Positions 48,826-58,398 of a DNA stretch of 64,000 nucleotides are shown piece by piece. Positions within the stretch are counted from its first letter, which is position 1; every line of letters starts with the position of its first letter. Origin of the DNA: a virus; the IMG/VR virus record IMGVR_UViG_3300028920_000034, positions 1 to 64,000 of that record. The stretch is one strand, 5' to 3'. The position numbers were made by a program, and so were the translations under genes. The notes below the pieces were generated by a model. It worked only from the letters and a program-made list of their open reading frames with translations. It did not search any database and had not been told where the DNA came from.

Positions 48826-49293
48826 TTATCTCCTGCTCATCCCATTCCGCTGGAGGAGGAAGTTCAGGGTCTGAATCACATTCTCCACCTTCGCATCCAG
48901 CCGGGCATCCGTGATCGCCTTCGCGTCCTCCACCTTGTCCCGGAGGGCTTCCAGGCGGTCGTGTTCCACCTGAGTCATGTAGACGCTCCGGCACGATCTC
49001 TGATGCTCCGAGATGGTAGTAGCCTGGGCCGAGATCTGCGCCACCAGCCTGTTGGCCTTGCTCCAGAGCTGCTCCTCCACCGTTCTCCTCTCGTTCCGTT
49101 CTCGCTCGAAGGATTTTTCTAAGTTCTCCAGTATCACGACTATTTTGAGGAGCTCCTCCATGTCCGTCTGGAGATCCTCTATCTCCTTGTCCTTCCGGCG
49201 GATCTCCCTCAGAGCCACCCAGCCTATGATTGCGAAGATAGCTGAGAGCAGTGCTCCGGCGGTTGTCACTATCGGTCCGATCCACTGGTTCAT
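48826..49293 (-). CDS. Coiled-coil membrane-anchored protein
   Basis: A 155-residue protein. Residues 8-28 are hydrophobic (VTTAGALLSAIFAIIGWVAL), then a long coiled coil (RRKDKEIEDLQTDMEELLKI and VILENLEKSFERERNERRTV). It ends with a second helical part and VIQTLNFLLQRNG. A single anchor plus coiled coil fits an i-spanin or structural accessory protein. Its start was set at ATG 49293. Confidence 0.55.
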   Translation of the reverse strand: MNQWIGPIVTTAGALLSAIFAIIGWVALREIRRKDKEIEDLQTDMEELLKIVVILENLEKSFERERNERRTVEEQLWSKANRLVAQISAQATTISEHQRSCRSVYMTQVEHDRLEALRDKVEDAKAITDARLDAKVENVIQTLNFLLQRNGMSRR

Positions 49294-49324
49294 GGTGCTT
49301 ACCGTTTGCCATCGCGTCCCCTCG

Positions 49325-49627
49325 CTACAGCACCTCGTCCAGGTAATCGGCCAGCCGTTTGCGGCGGGCAAAATCGTCCTCGACTTTGCCGATCTCCTCG
49401 AGCTTGGCTCGCTCCACGGAGCTCTTGGCCTCTACCTTGGCGCGTTCGATGGTGGCGTCGGTTTCGGCCTTGAGGATCTCCTTGCGGGCCTTCACGGTGA
49501 AGGTCTCGGCCGGAGCCGGTTTGGGGCTTTTTCGTAAGAGTAGATACAAAACAAGTCCGCCCACTGTCACCAGCACCAACACCAGGACCCACCACCACTT
49601 TCGGATCCACGCTTTGAAGCGGGCCAT
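49325..49627 (-). CDS. Small membrane and coiled-coil protein
   Basis: A 100-residue protein. A strong membrane segment at 11-31 (WWWVLVLVLVTVGGLVLYLLL) is flanked by basic residues, followed by a helical coiled coil (ETDATIERAKVEAKSSVERA). N-terminal anchor with periplasmic coiled coil is i-spanin-like, though pairing with the candidate at 39.0 kb is speculative. Confidence 0.55.
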   Translation of the reverse strand: MARFKAWIRKWWWVLVLVLVTVGGLVLYLLLRKSPKPAPAETFTVKARKEILKAETDATIERAKVEAKSSVERAKLEEIGKVEDDFARRKRLADYLDEVL

Positions 49628-49631
49628 GGTG

Positions 49632-50360
49632 TTACCCGTTCCGGGTCACGGCTTTGGCGTCCACCTTGTCCGCCGCGCCGTTGTCCGTTTTGAGCTTCGC
49701 CGCCTTGTCGGCTGCCTCCCGCTTCACCAGGACCATTTCCTCCGCAGAGAGCTCCTGGGTGCCCTCGCCCTTGAGCCAGTCGTTCACCCGCTTGAGGAGC
49801 TCCACCAGCTTGTCATCGCCCTTCCAGGAGGTGCCCTTGGCCAGCGACTCCACCACGGGGAACGCCTGGTCCACGTAGCCCAAGATCTTCTGCCAGCGTT
49901 CCGTCTTGAGCTTGGCGCGCCAATCCTGGCCCTTCACCACGCCCAAGATGGCCCCGATGATGCTCAGGAGCCCGATCAGAATCTTGACGATCAGCCCGAT
50001 CCACTTGTCCGCCTTGTCCCACCCGCTCGCCTTGGGCGCGGATGGGGCCGCCATGGCCGCTGGCTGGCCGCTGGCTGGCACTGTGGCCATGGCAGGAGTC
50101 TCGGTGGCCGGAGCTGCCGTCATGGCCGCCACAGGGGCGCTGACGGGCGCCGTGGCCATCGCGGGGGCCTCGGTGGCCGGAGCTGCCACCACGGGCGCCA
50201 TGGCAGCCATCGCAGGCGCGGGCGCGGGCGCGGCCATGGGCGCGGCGGTCATGGCCGTGGCCGGGGTCATGGCCGGCTGGGTGGCCGGCTGGGAGCTCGA
50301 GGGGGTGACGCCCACCAGGAGGAGGGCCAGGAAGGCCAGGGTCATCATGGATCGTCGCAT
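49632..50360 (-). CDS. Ala/Pro/Met-rich secreted protein with TM
   Basis: A 242-residue protein. It starts with a signal sequence (MRRSMMTLAFLALLLVGVTP), then about 85 residues of repetitive Ala/Pro/Met/Thr sequence with recurring APAT, APAM and PVxAP units. A hydrophobic segment (WIGLIVKILIGLLSIIGAIL) lies near 120-142. The C-terminus is helical and charged. The repetitive part looks like a flexible linker to the envelope. Function unknown. Confidence 0.55.
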   Translation of the reverse strand: MRRSMMTLAFLALLLVGVTPSSSQPATQPAMTPATAMTAAPMAAPAPAPAMAAMAPVVAAPATEAPAMATAPVSAPVAAMTAAPATETPAMATVPASGQPAAMAAPSAPKASGWDKADKWIGLIVKILIGLLSIIGAILGVVKGQDWRAKLKTERWQKILGYVDQAFPVVESLAKGTSWKGDDKLVELLKRVNDWLKGEGTQELSAEEMVLVKREAADKAAKLKTDNGAADKVDAKAVTRNG

Positions 50361-50364
50361 CGTT

Positions 50365-50580
50365 TCACGTCCTTTCCCATGGCCGGCGCCCTTCGGCTAC
50401 GGCCTGTACTGCGCTCTCGAGGGTGTGTCCCACGAAGTCCTGGACACTCATCCCGAGGCGAATCGCTGCGTCGGAGAGCTGCCTATATCTTACAGGAGTT
50501 GTCACCAGAACGAAATTGTCCTCGCCCTGGACGGTCTCCACGGGGACCGCGCTCGCATCATCATCCGGTTGGCTTCTCAT
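50365..50580 (-). CDS. Small ribbon-helix-helix-like protein
   Basis: A 71-residue protein with a short strand (FVLVTTPVRYRQLSDAA) and a helix (IRLGMSVQDFVGHTLESAVQ) similar to ribbon-helix-helix regulators. It is the first gene after repeat element copy 5, so it could be an autoregulator of that operon. Moderately confident. Confidence 0.5.
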   Translation of the reverse strand: MRSQPDDDASAVPVETVQGEDNFVLVTTPVRYRQLSDAAIRLGMSVQDFVGHTLESAVQAVAEGRRPWERT

Positions 50581-50581
50581 C

Positions 50582-50653
50582 TTGGCACGCCTGTTGCTTC
50601 TGTTTCTCTATACCCTATCTCCCCTCTTAGAAGAGAAGAGTCTTGAGGGTGTC
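50582..50653 (-). promoter_or_regulatory. Bipartite repeat element, copy 5
   Basis: Has the AAG variant and a 14-base spacer with the CTCTTCTAAGAG hairpin. The second block is diverged (GAGATAGGGTATAGAGAAAC in place of GAGATAAGGTTAATTAAGC), which is the main variant among the six and introduces TATAGA. The ATG of the 71-aa gene follows GTGCCAAG. Confidence 0.65.
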
Positions 50654-50669
50654 CGCCTGGCACCCGTGA

Positions 50670-51353
50670 CTAATAGCCCGTGTTGTTTCCTCGCCACCTG
50701 TAATTCTTGGCCACCGTTTGCCATGCAGACCGGCCGCTCCACTTGATCGACTTCGGCTTCTGCACCGTTTCATTGAACTGGAGCGACACCTCCGCCAGGC
50801 GCGTGGTGCCGTCCGGGAACCACCGCTTCCGGGTCACGTCGCACTGGGCCATGATGCAGAGCATCTGGTCCGGCACACTGGTCCTGCTCGCGCTTGGCGA
50901 GATGGCGTTCTTGGGGATCACCAAATAGATCAGCGGCGGAGGCAGAACAAACTGCTTTTTGGTGTCATAGGTCGGGGTGCTCAGGCTTCGCAGGTAGGCG
51001 ATGGCCGCTTCAATGTCCACGTCGTGCTTGCTCTCGGTGAGCTGGCCAGGAGCTGGCCCGAACTCCCCCGCCAGGTCTCGGGCGAACGTAGCCGTGAAGC
51101 TAATGGTGTGCTCCCCCATGGCGATGAACTGGTACAGGGGCACCGAGCCGCCCGGGATGGTCTTGTTGGACCAGTTGGGGCTGTAGTTGTCAGAGATCTC
51201 CGGGGGCCAGAACTGAAAAGCCCTCGTCTGATCCTTATCGACGTTGCCCTCTGGGTCGCATGGGATCAAAAAAACATTCGATGGGCTGTCCTGCATGAAG
51301 CCAGACTTCTGGCCACCTACCCAGCTCCCCACAAGTGAAAGCAGACCAGCCAT
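50670..51353 (-). CDS. Tail or baseplate protein
   Basis: A 227-residue protein. PSNVFLIPCDPEGNVDK, FQFWPPEISDNYSPNWSNKT, AIAYLRSLSTPTYD, PPPLIYLVIPKN and ARKRWFPDGTTRLAEVSLQF are patches I associate with baseplate proteins of contractile-type tails. No enzyme motif is seen. It lies between the candidate promoter and the 1058-aa fibre. Confidence 0.55.
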   Translation of the reverse strand: MAGLLSLVGSWVGGQKSGFMQDSPSNVFLIPCDPEGNVDKDQTRAFQFWPPEISDNYSPNWSNKTIPGGSVPLYQFIAMGEHTISFTATFARDLAGEFGPAPGQLTESKHDVDIEAAIAYLRSLSTPTYDTKKQFVLPPPLIYLVIPKNAISPSASRTSVPDQMLCIMAQCDVTRKRWFPDGTTRLAEVSLQFNETVQKPKSIKWSGRSAWQTVAKNYRWRGNNTGY

Positions 51354-51356
51354 GCC

Positions 51357-54300
51357 CTACACCTCCTCCAGGTCCCAGGTGTTGAAATTGAAGGTGGTGC
51401 TCCTGGTGAGATTGTTCCCACTCAGGCCCACGATCCGATTCGTGCCCCCTCCGCCCGGATACCGAGCTCGCCCCTGGCCGGAGTTACTCATGACACAGGC
51501 GTCCGGGAAGCCCACCACCATCGTGTTGACCCAGAACGCCCGGCCGAAGTTGGGCGACGTTCCAATCATGGCCACCGAATTCCCGGTTACGCTCACCCCA
51601 TAGGGGCCGCCGCTGGGGTAGTCGCTCAGGTAATCGATCCCCAGCCACACCCGCTGGTCTGCCCCCGAGGCCCCCATCTGGTCCTCGTAGACGCAGTTGG
51701 CCACCACCAGGCTCAGAATGTCGTCCACGCGGATCCGCGCGTTCAGTTGGCCGGCCTTGTGCCGGTCAGACCCTGTACTGACATGGTGCATCCCATCGAT
51801 CACCAAGCGGCAAAACGCATCGCAGTGAACGTCATTCGTCTGCCAGTTTTTGATAGAGCCGCCGATGATGTTCACCGAGCCGTAGGTGGCACTGTTGGTG
51901 ATATAGACCCCCTTATAGGACTCGGTGGCCACTTGCGGGTCTGGGCCGGAGAGGTTCGCCGCCACAATGTCCACCTGGCCACGCTGTTCCACGTTTCGCA
52001 GCCGGATAGCCGTGAGCCCGAACACGGTGCCCCCCACCGTGGAACTGTAGTTGACAATGGCCGGCCGGATGATCTTGACGCTGGCCTCCGCGCTCACGTC
52101 GCTCACGATCAGCAAATTGTTGTCATCGTGATCAAAGGTGCGACCGTAGCCAACATTCTTGAACACAATGTCCTCCAGGACGTGCTCCTGGGGACCAGCC
52201 GTACAGTCCAAGGCAAACACCCCTCGCAGAGAATTGCTCCCAGCGATGAAGTTGGGCTCGCCCTCGCCCATGTCGATCTCGAGGCCGTGAATGTCCACCA
52301 GCATTTTCTGGCCGGCTTGATAGATGGCAAACAGGGACACCCCGATGTTGGTGTTGACGGGATGATCGTACTTGAGCTTGCAGTCTCGCACCGTGAGCCG
52401 GCCGTAACCGCCACCGCTTCCACGCTGGCCGATGAACACGCCGTAGTTGGTTCCACGGTGGACAAAGGAAACCCGGTTCAGAGTAAGGAAGATCCCCTCC
52501 GCCAAATTCGTGTCCACGTACAGACACGACGGGTAGGCCGCCCCGTCTTTTTGGCCAATCCGGCAATCCTCGAAGAGAATGTCTCCGGTCTCTGCGTCCT
52601 CATCGATCCACACCCCGCCGCCTTCGTTTCCACTGTTGACGGTTGGGTCAATGTCACAGTCCCGGAACACCACGTAGGCGTAATTGACGATGCTACCCGT
52701 GATCACCAGGCAATACTCGTCCGTGAGCCCAGTCACGCTGTAGGGAATGAAGCTGCACGTCTGGAACACCAGGCGCATTGACCATTCGTTGCTATCCGTG
52801 AGCGTGCGCCCCACGTCGTCGCAGATCACTTGGCCGTCAAACTTCACGTTTTCCACGATGCCCCAAGCGTACTGGAACGTGGTGGCCCCAGAGCTGGCAA
52901 AGTGACACTGCCGCATGTCTAGGTCACCACTGGTCACCGTGGAGTCCTCATTGAACACGCAGTTGCGAACCGCGACCATGATGCCCCGCAAGGTCACCGC
53001 ACCGTCAAAATTGCACCGCCTTAGAACCGTGCGGTCCTGGACACCGAGGCGCCCGAAGGTACACGGTCCGGCAATGTCACAGCCGTCCAGAATGACGGTG
53101 CCCCCGTTGGTTCCGCTGTCGATGGCAACGTCCCCGGAGGTGCTCGAGATATAGAGCCCGTCGCACTCCAGAACCGCACTGGAGCTTGCAAGCTGGATCA
53201 TCGGAACGGCATCGGCCCCGAGTCGCTTCACAACAATGTTGGGCCGCTCGCAAACGATCTTGATCTTCGTGGAAATGGACAGCGTGCCGAGCCAATACTG
53301 ACCAGTGGTAGCGATCCCTGGAGCGCCCTTCAGATAGATCGTGCCGCTCAAATTGTTGCTGGTGAGATACTGGATAGCGTTTGCCAAAGCACTGGCACCA
53401 GCGAAGTCCACACTGGCATCTGAGTCATCAGACGACACCACAGTGGCCGCGCAGTGATCCCGGATGGTCTGGCTGGTGACGGCGCTCATGCCCTCCCGCA
53501 CGCCCAGGACGCCCTTCGTGTACTCCTGAACGTCCAGGGAGCCGAAGGTGGACTTGGCTCCGGCCTTCACCGCTACCTCAGCCCACACCTGGAAGGGATC
53601 CGTCAGCCGGATGAACGGGTTTTCGTAGAACCCATCAGCATCCGCGTCCGAGCTCGGGGTAAGCTGCGATGTGTTGGTGCTGTCATAGATCCCATCGATC
53701 TGAATCGCCTTCCAGGTGTAATAGTCCCGGAGCCCTTCCTCGAGCGCCTCCCCGCCGCTGGCGCAGAACAGCTCAAACCACTTCTTGGCCGTCCCGACCG
53801 CGCCCTTCCCGATGTACCAGGTGCCCAGGAGCTGGAAACTGGCCACCGGAGGAGTCACGCTCACCACCTGGGTGGTCTTCTTGGCGAACACCCGGGCCTC
53901 GGTGGCGCTGATCGTGGCGAACGGATTGCTCGAGCTCGGGGAACTCGCCCCGTCCATCGCATCTTTCTGGTCCTGGTTCGGGAGTCGATCCCAAGCATCC
54001 TGGTTCATGAACCCGTAGGGATTCTTGTAGGTGGTGCTCGGCACCGGCTCGAGTGTGTTGGCCAAACTGTCGAGCTGCTTCACGTAGGACGTGAGGATCG
54101 TGGTGGCCCCCAGGGGGATCTCAACCTTGGCGAACGGGATGGAGTTGGCTCCCAGGTCCCCGATCTCGCCCACGCGCACGTAGCCCGTGACCGTGGAGCT
54201 CACTTGGTAGGTGGCGTCCAGCCACAGGTACAGGTCCAGCGAGGCCGCGCTGGCATCGAACTCGAACTCGAAGTCAAAGGCCGCATCGAAGCGGATCGCC

Positions 54301-54530
54301 AGCTTGTAGCCGCTGGCCAGATCTTCGTGCAGCGCATAGCTATCACGCCCGCTCGCGGGAGAGATCTTCACCCCGGCCCCAGGGGTATCCATTTCCTCCA
54401 CGGTGAACCCGCGGTAGATCCCTCGAGGAAGCCCGGAGCCCATGCGGTTGATCGCCGCGCTCACGTAGGGCTCCTCGAATCGGGCCTTGAGGTTGTCTGC
54501 TACGATGCTCAGGGACTGCGGAAACGCCAT
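51357..54530 (-). CDS. Large tailspike or fibre with right-handed beta-helix
   Basis: A protein of about 1057 residues. After an N-terminal attachment region (1-330) of mixed beta modules, residues about 390-1000 consist of repeated short strands with spaced Asn, Cys and Asp turns (VILDGCDIAGPCTFGRLGV, then LRRCNFDGAVTLRGIMVAV), the pattern of a pectate-lyase-like beta-helix. Such tailspikes bind or degrade surface polysaccharide. The ATG at 54530 is used; an upstream GTG overlaps the previous stop. Confidence 0.7.
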   Translation of the reverse strand: MAFPQSLSIVADNLKARFEEPYVSAAINRMGSGLPRGIYRGFTVEEMDTPGAGVKISPASGRDSYALHEDLASGYKLAIRFDAAFDFEFEFDASAASLDLYLWLDATYQVSSTVTGYVRVGEIGDLGANSIPFAKVEIPLGATTILTSYVKQLDSLANTLEPVPSTTYKNPYGFMNQDAWDRLPNQDQKDAMDGASSPSSSNPFATISATEARVFAKKTTQVVSVTPPVASFQLLGTWYIGKGAVGTAKKWFELFCASGGEALEEGLRDYYTWKAIQIDGIYDSTNTSQLTPSSDADADGFYENPFIRLTDPFQVWAEVAVKAGAKSTFGSLDVQEYTKGVLGVREGMSAVTSQTIRDHCAATVVSSDDSDASVDFAGASALANAIQYLTSNNLSGTIYLKGAPGIATTGQYWLGTLSISTKIKIVCERPNIVVKRLGADAVPMIQLASSSAVLECDGLYISSTSGDVAIDSGTNGGTVILDGCDIAGPCTFGRLGVQDRTVLRRCNFDGAVTLRGIMVAVRNCVFNEDSTVTSGDLDMRQCHFASSGATTFQYAWGIVENVKFDGQVICDDVGRTLTDSNEWSMRLVFQTCSFIPYSVTGLTDEYCLVITGSIVNYAYVVFRDCDIDPTVNSGNEGGGVWIDEDAETGDILFEDCRIGQKDGAAYPSCLYVDTNLAEGIFLTLNRVSFVHRGTNYGVFIGQRGSGGGYGRLTVRDCKLKYDHPVNTNIGVSLFAIYQAGQKMLVDIHGLEIDMGEGEPNFIAGSNSLRGVFALDCTAGPQEHVLEDIVFKNVGYGRTFDHDDNNLLIVSDVSAEASVKIIRPAIVNYSSTVGGTVFGLTAIRLRNVEQRGQVDIVAANLSGPDPQVATESYKGVYITNSATYGSVNIIGGSIKNWQTNDVHCDAFCRLVIDGMHHVSTGSDRHKAGQLNARIRVDDILSLVVANCVYEDQMGASGADQRVWLGIDYLSDYPSGGPYGVSVTGNSVAMIGTSPNFGRAFWVNTMVVGFPDACVMSNSGQGRARYPGGGGTNRIVGLSGNNLTRSTTFNFNTWDLEEV

Positions 54531-54532
54531 GG

Positions 54533-55567
54533 TCACACCACCAAGTCAATCACGCGGGTCAAGGACGCCGCGCTGGTCTTTTTGATCCCGGGCCAGGTGA
54601 AGTACATCACCAGCACGTCGTCGGACGTGTAGATCCCACCCTCATAGTACACCGGAGCGGCTCCAGATCCGTCATCGTTCCCTTCGGCCGCCTCGAGCTC
54701 ACAGGTGACGCGCACGGTGCGCGTCCCGGCCCCCTGATACACCGTGTCCGCGAGCTCCAGGTCCTTGCGGATCGTGAACAGCCCCTTATCCACCGCGTCC
54801 AGGTCCGTCTGGCCTGCGTTTGGCTGCCACGGGCGCCGCCAGTAGCGATGGGTGACGCGGATCGGACACAGGTTCTCCACGATGGATCCAAACGTCACCG
54901 AGAAATCGCCGGTCTCGTAGTCGATGGTGCCAGAACCACCACCTCCAGACGGGTCCACCAGGACACCAGAGCCGTTGTCCACCAGGTACTGGGAGAAGCA
55001 ATCCCAGAACACCGCGGAGCCGGGCACCACGGGCACACCGATCAGCGTCCCGGTGTAGGGGCCCGCTGCCCCTGTACCGGTGGCCCCGTCTTGCATCAGG
55101 TAGTCCGATTCGGTGCCCCCGGTCCGGTAGGTGGCCATCACCGGCTGGGCCCCCGCCGGAGGCGTCGTGAATGTGATGTTGAAGGCACCGCTCAGGTAGT
55201 TGATCGTGCCGCTGGCACCGGTCCCCACCAGGTTCCCAGCTCCATCATCGGTCACAGTCTGGCCGTCCACCGTCACGGACACCGTGCCGGGGGCCACCAC
55301 GTACTTCGTGGTCTGGCCGAGCACCGTGGCACCCCCAGAGCTGGTACCAGCTTGCTCGGTGAGCTCTGCGCCTGGAGCCCAGCCACCGCACCCGAACTTG
55401 AAGTAGCCCACCTGGGAGCCACCGAGGCCCCCGCGGAGCTTGATCAGCTCGTCCCGGCCCACATCGCAGACCACCACGTTGATCACAGTCGGGTCCGGAA
55501 TCGGGTCCGGAGGGATGAACGGATCGTAGAACCCAGGGGCGAACGGCGTAGCAGTGTAATCAGCCAT
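54533..55567 (-). CDS. Fibre-like protein with two beta modules
   Basis: A 344-residue protein with two copies of the recurring module: VTDDGAGNLVGTGASGTINY, then FNITFTTPPAGAQPVMATYR; and a second at about 210-245 (GSGTIDYETGDFSVTF). The C-terminal part (DLELADTVYQGAGTRTVRVTCE, then VYYEGGIYTSDDVLVMYFTW) matches the paralogue at 57436-58398. Probably a baseplate or fibre-attachment protein. Confidence 0.6.
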   Translation of the reverse strand: MADYTATPFAPGFYDPFIPPDPIPDPTVINVVVCDVGRDELIKLRGGLGGSQVGYFKFGCGGWAPGAELTEQAGTSSGGATVLGQTTKYVVAPGTVSVTVDGQTVTDDGAGNLVGTGASGTINYLSGAFNITFTTPPAGAQPVMATYRTGGTESDYLMQDGATGTGAAGPYTGTLIGVPVVPGSAVFWDCFSQYLVDNGSGVLVDPSGGGGSGTIDYETGDFSVTFGSIVENLCPIRVTHRYWRRPWQPNAGQTDLDAVDKGLFTIRKDLELADTVYQGAGTRTVRVTCELEAAEGNDDGSGAAPVYYEGGIYTSDDVLVMYFTWPGIKKTSAASLTRVIDLVV

Positions 55568-55570
55568 GTC

Positions 55571-56485
55571 CTACGTCCCCCACAGGGTGTCCGTGGACTC
55601 CCACGGAAAGCAGTAGTCCGAGCACACCACAAACGCATCATCATGCAGGTGCGCCCCGTCTGCCTTGAGCTCGCTCACACGATACACGTCTGGGATCTTC
55701 CCGCGCACGTGCTGGTTGTCATAGCAGCACACCCACACATTGTGCATCACCGGGTCCCCAGTGACCGGATCGTCTGGCATCGAATCCATCATGTTTGAAT
55801 TCGGGCACTGGTACTTCGCCGCACTGTACTGGTACACGTTCCCGCCAGGGTGGCGCCCCCTGTTGTTTGCTCGCGTGTCCTCCATCCGCACCGCAAGCCA
55901 CGCCTTGTAGCTGGTGCCGTAGCTGTTGTACCCCCACACGCGGAACCAATACGGATACGGGTCCGTCTGGTCTCGCACGTCCAGCTTCACGAAGCACATG
56001 GACGGCACACCACGATAGGCGCTCCCTGTGCGCCCAAAAGTCAGGAACGAAGTCTCGTTCACCAACAGGGTGGCGTAGCAATCCACGTAGGGCGAAAGAT
56101 CGTTGTTTCCATCGGCCCCTGGGTTGCACAGGTCTGCCGGTGGACTCGAATTTCCGGGCGGGCTCGAGGCGCTCACGCCAGTGGTGTTGAACCCGTCAAA
56201 GCTGGCCCACAGCCACCAGTTGTAAGTGTCCTGAAACCAGAGCACGCACTCCACGTCCTCGACGTTCTTGATCCAGAGCCAGCACCCCTGGGACATTGCG
56301 CCGGCCGAAGTCCAAAGATCTGCTCCGGCCACATCGAAGCTCGAGCTGCCGTTCCCGGTGCCGAGAATGGTCCACCCGTTCTCCACCAGGCGCTCCTTGA
56401 TCTGATACCAGGCATTCCGCCCACGGGGATCGTAGCTACCGCCGGTGTACGGAATGTCATTCCGGTAGATGTTCCACACGGTCAT
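55571..56485 (-). CDS. Fibre-like protein, first of a paralogue pair
   Basis: A 304-residue Trp/Tyr/Gly-rich protein beginning MTVWNIYRNDIPY. It shares the layout of the protein at 56482-57426: an opening WxxYRN segment, a NGWTxxGxG motif, CFV segments, then a DPVTGxPxMxxxxV region and VRGKIPDVY or VKGRLPDMF. Cysteines are abundant. A receptor-binding role is plausible. Pair overlaps by four bases. Confidence 0.6.
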   Translation of the reverse strand: MTVWNIYRNDIPYTGGSYDPRGRNAWYQIKERLVENGWTILGTGNGSSSFDVAGADLWTSAGAMSQGCWLWIKNVEDVECVLWFQDTYNWWLWASFDGFNTTGVSASSPPGNSSPPADLCNPGADGNNDLSPYVDCYATLLVNETSFLTFGRTGSAYRGVPSMCFVKLDVRDQTDPYPYWFRVWGYNSYGTSYKAWLAVRMEDTRANNRGRHPGGNVYQYSAAKYQCPNSNMMDSMPDDPVTGDPVMHNVWVCCYDNQHVRGKIPDVYRVSELKADGAHLHDDAFVVCSDYCFPWESTDTLWGT

Positions 56486-57426
56486 GGGACCACAACCTCC
56501 GAATCAGATCCCCAGGGCAGCATCAGGTGGCCGCACTGGATATACTCGCCGCTGTTCACCCGGTCGTTGTTAGGCATCCCAGAGTAGAACATATCCGGAA
56601 GTCGCCCCTTCACGTGCCCGTTGGTGTTCCAGCTCATGACGTGCATTCCGTACATCGTCGGCTCGCCGGTTACCGGGTCCAGTCCGGGCCGAATGTCACC
56701 TCCACCGCATTGCAGCTTGGCGATCCCGTATCCGTCCGCACTGGCCCCGTTGTTGCCCCAAATGTCCCCCGCTGTCGGGTGGTACGCCATGATGCTCGCG
56801 TTGCCATTCTGGTAGCTGAACTGCCACATATCGATCATCTGGTAGTTGTAGGAGCTCCGGTGGAAGCAAGCGTAGGGGTACAGGTCCAGCTCCTCCACGT
56901 CCATGCAACGCACGAAGCAAGACATGGCAGATGCGTTGTTCCTGGTGGAGCTGTAGGCGATGTAGGATCCATCGCTGGCAAAACAGAACGTCCACCGGCT
57001 CGCCGCGGTTCCAGAGTTGGACTCCAGATCGGTGGACGTGCGTCCCATCTCACCACCGAGTCCAGCCGTGGGGCGAACATTCGAGTCGATCCCGGCGTCA
57101 GTGTAACCACCCTCGTGCCGCACCCACATCATCAGACTGTTGGTGGACCACGGCTCCTGCCACACGATCTCAGGGCGCGTCTTGCCGTCACCGTTGTCCG
57201 GCGCCTGGAGACATGCCCAGCAATTCGTCTGGCTGGTGGAGAAAGGTGTGGTGACCCCGTTACGATCCCAGTAGTAGGCGCCCCCACCACTGAACCCGCC
57301 CTCGCCCCAGCCGATCAGCGTCCAGCCATTGGACTCCAAGATCGGGATCAGGAACGCCATCCAATCGTAGAACCAGAAGCTGGGAGTAAAAAGCTGATTC
57401 CGGTACACGGTCCAAGTCTTATCCAT
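56482..57426 (-). CDS. Fibre-like protein, second of the pair
   Basis: A 314-residue protein beginning MDKTWTVYRNQLF, related to the protein at 55571-56485 through ESNGWTLIGWGEGG, DPVTGEPTMYGMHV and GHVKGRLPDMF. The adjacent paralogues differ enough to suggest divergence of receptor specificity after duplication. No catalytic motif is seen. Confidence 0.6.
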   Translation of the reverse strand: MDKTWTVYRNQLFTPSFWFYDWMAFLIPILESNGWTLIGWGEGGFSGGGAYYWDRNGVTTPFSTSQTNCWACLQAPDNGDGKTRPEIVWQEPWSTNSLMMWVRHEGGYTDAGIDSNVRPTAGLGGEMGRTSTDLESNSGTAASRWTFCFASDGSYIAYSSTRNNASAMSCFVRCMDVEELDLYPYACFHRSSYNYQMIDMWQFSYQNGNASIMAYHPTAGDIWGNNGASADGYGIAKLQCGGGDIRPGLDPVTGEPTMYGMHVMSWNTNGHVKGRLPDMFYSGMPNNDRVNSGEYIQCGHLMLPWGSDSEVVVP

Positions 57427-57435
57427 GGCGAACTC

Positions 57436-58398
57436 CTACAGCACCGTGTCCACATCGAAGTCGATGCGCGTGGAGCCGGTCTTCCTGATCTTCGCGTAGG
57501 TGAAGTAGACAGCCATCTCATCGTTGGAGCTGAATAGTCCTCCTTCAAACAGGTACGGCGTGTAGCCGTTCCCATCATCGATCCCTTCCCACAGGTCCAG
57601 GTAGATGGTGCAGCGAATCCGCCCACGTGTGGTCTCCACGAACGTGATTTCGCCTTCCTCGAAATCGCGCTGGAACGTGTAGAGGTTCGGGTCTCCCTCG
57701 GATTCCAGATCCGTGAGGGTCGGGTCTGGTGCCTTCGGGGCTCCATCGTACTTGTAGGTGGCCGTGATTCGGCTGTGGAGCGCCACCACCCCAGAGAACA
57801 AGGCGAACACTTCACCGGTCTCGTAATTGACCGTGCCGCTGCCGTCGCCCACCAGGTTGCCGTTGCCGTCATCAGTGAGGCTCAGGCCCCCCTCCTCGTT
57901 CACCGTGAGCGTGCCCTCCGCCACGGGGAGGCTCTCCAGGTCATGGTAGTAGGGACCAGTGGTGCCGTCACCCAGCCCGAAGTCACTGGACTGCTCGGAG
58001 CTCAAGGCGCCGTGGTACTGGTAGTCCGCCTGGATAGGGTCCCCGGCGCTCACCGCGACGTTGAACATCACCTCCCACTCGCCCGTTTTATAATTGATCG
58101 TCCCGCTTCCGCCAGCGCCGGACAGGTTCCCCGCACCATCGTCTGTGACCACCTGTGCAGAACCAAGCGGATCCGCAGTGATGGTGACGGCATTGCGACC
58201 CACGGGGAGCCGCTCGAGGGTGCCGCTGTAGGCGGTAGCCCCAGAGCCGTACCCGGCGATCTCGGTGCGGACCGCGGACAGATCGAAGCCACCCTCGCCC
58301 AGCTTGAAGTAGGCAATGTCCGCATCCGAAAGCAACCGGAAGATGTACTGGACGAATTCGTCGTCTCCGCCGTTGCAGCTCACCGCAGTCAGATCCAT
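57436..58398 (-). CDS. Fibre-like protein with two beta modules, paralogue
   Basis: A 320-residue protein beginning MDLTAVSCNGGDDEFVQYIF. It has two modules, VVTDDGAGNLSGAGGSGTINY and SLTDDGNGNLVGDGSGTVNY, and the C-terminal region YLFEGGLFSSNDEMAVYFTY that matches VYYEGGIYTSDDVLVMYFTW of 54533-55567. Likely structural, and coupled to the P2 gpI-like gene by a one-base overlap. Confidence 0.6.
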   Translation of the reverse strand: MDLTAVSCNGGDDEFVQYIFRLLSDADIAYFKLGEGGFDLSAVRTEIAGYGSGATAYSGTLERLPVGRNAVTITADPLGSAQVVTDDGAGNLSGAGGSGTINYKTGEWEVMFNVAVSAGDPIQADYQYHGALSSEQSSDFGLGDGTTGPYYHDLESLPVAEGTLTVNEEGGLSLTDDGNGNLVGDGSGTVNYETGEVFALFSGVVALHSRITATYKYDGAPKAPDPTLTDLESEGDPNLYTFQRDFEEGEITFVETTRGRIRCTIYLDLWEGIDDGNGYTPYLFEGGLFSSNDEMAVYFTYAKIRKTGSTRIDFDVDTVL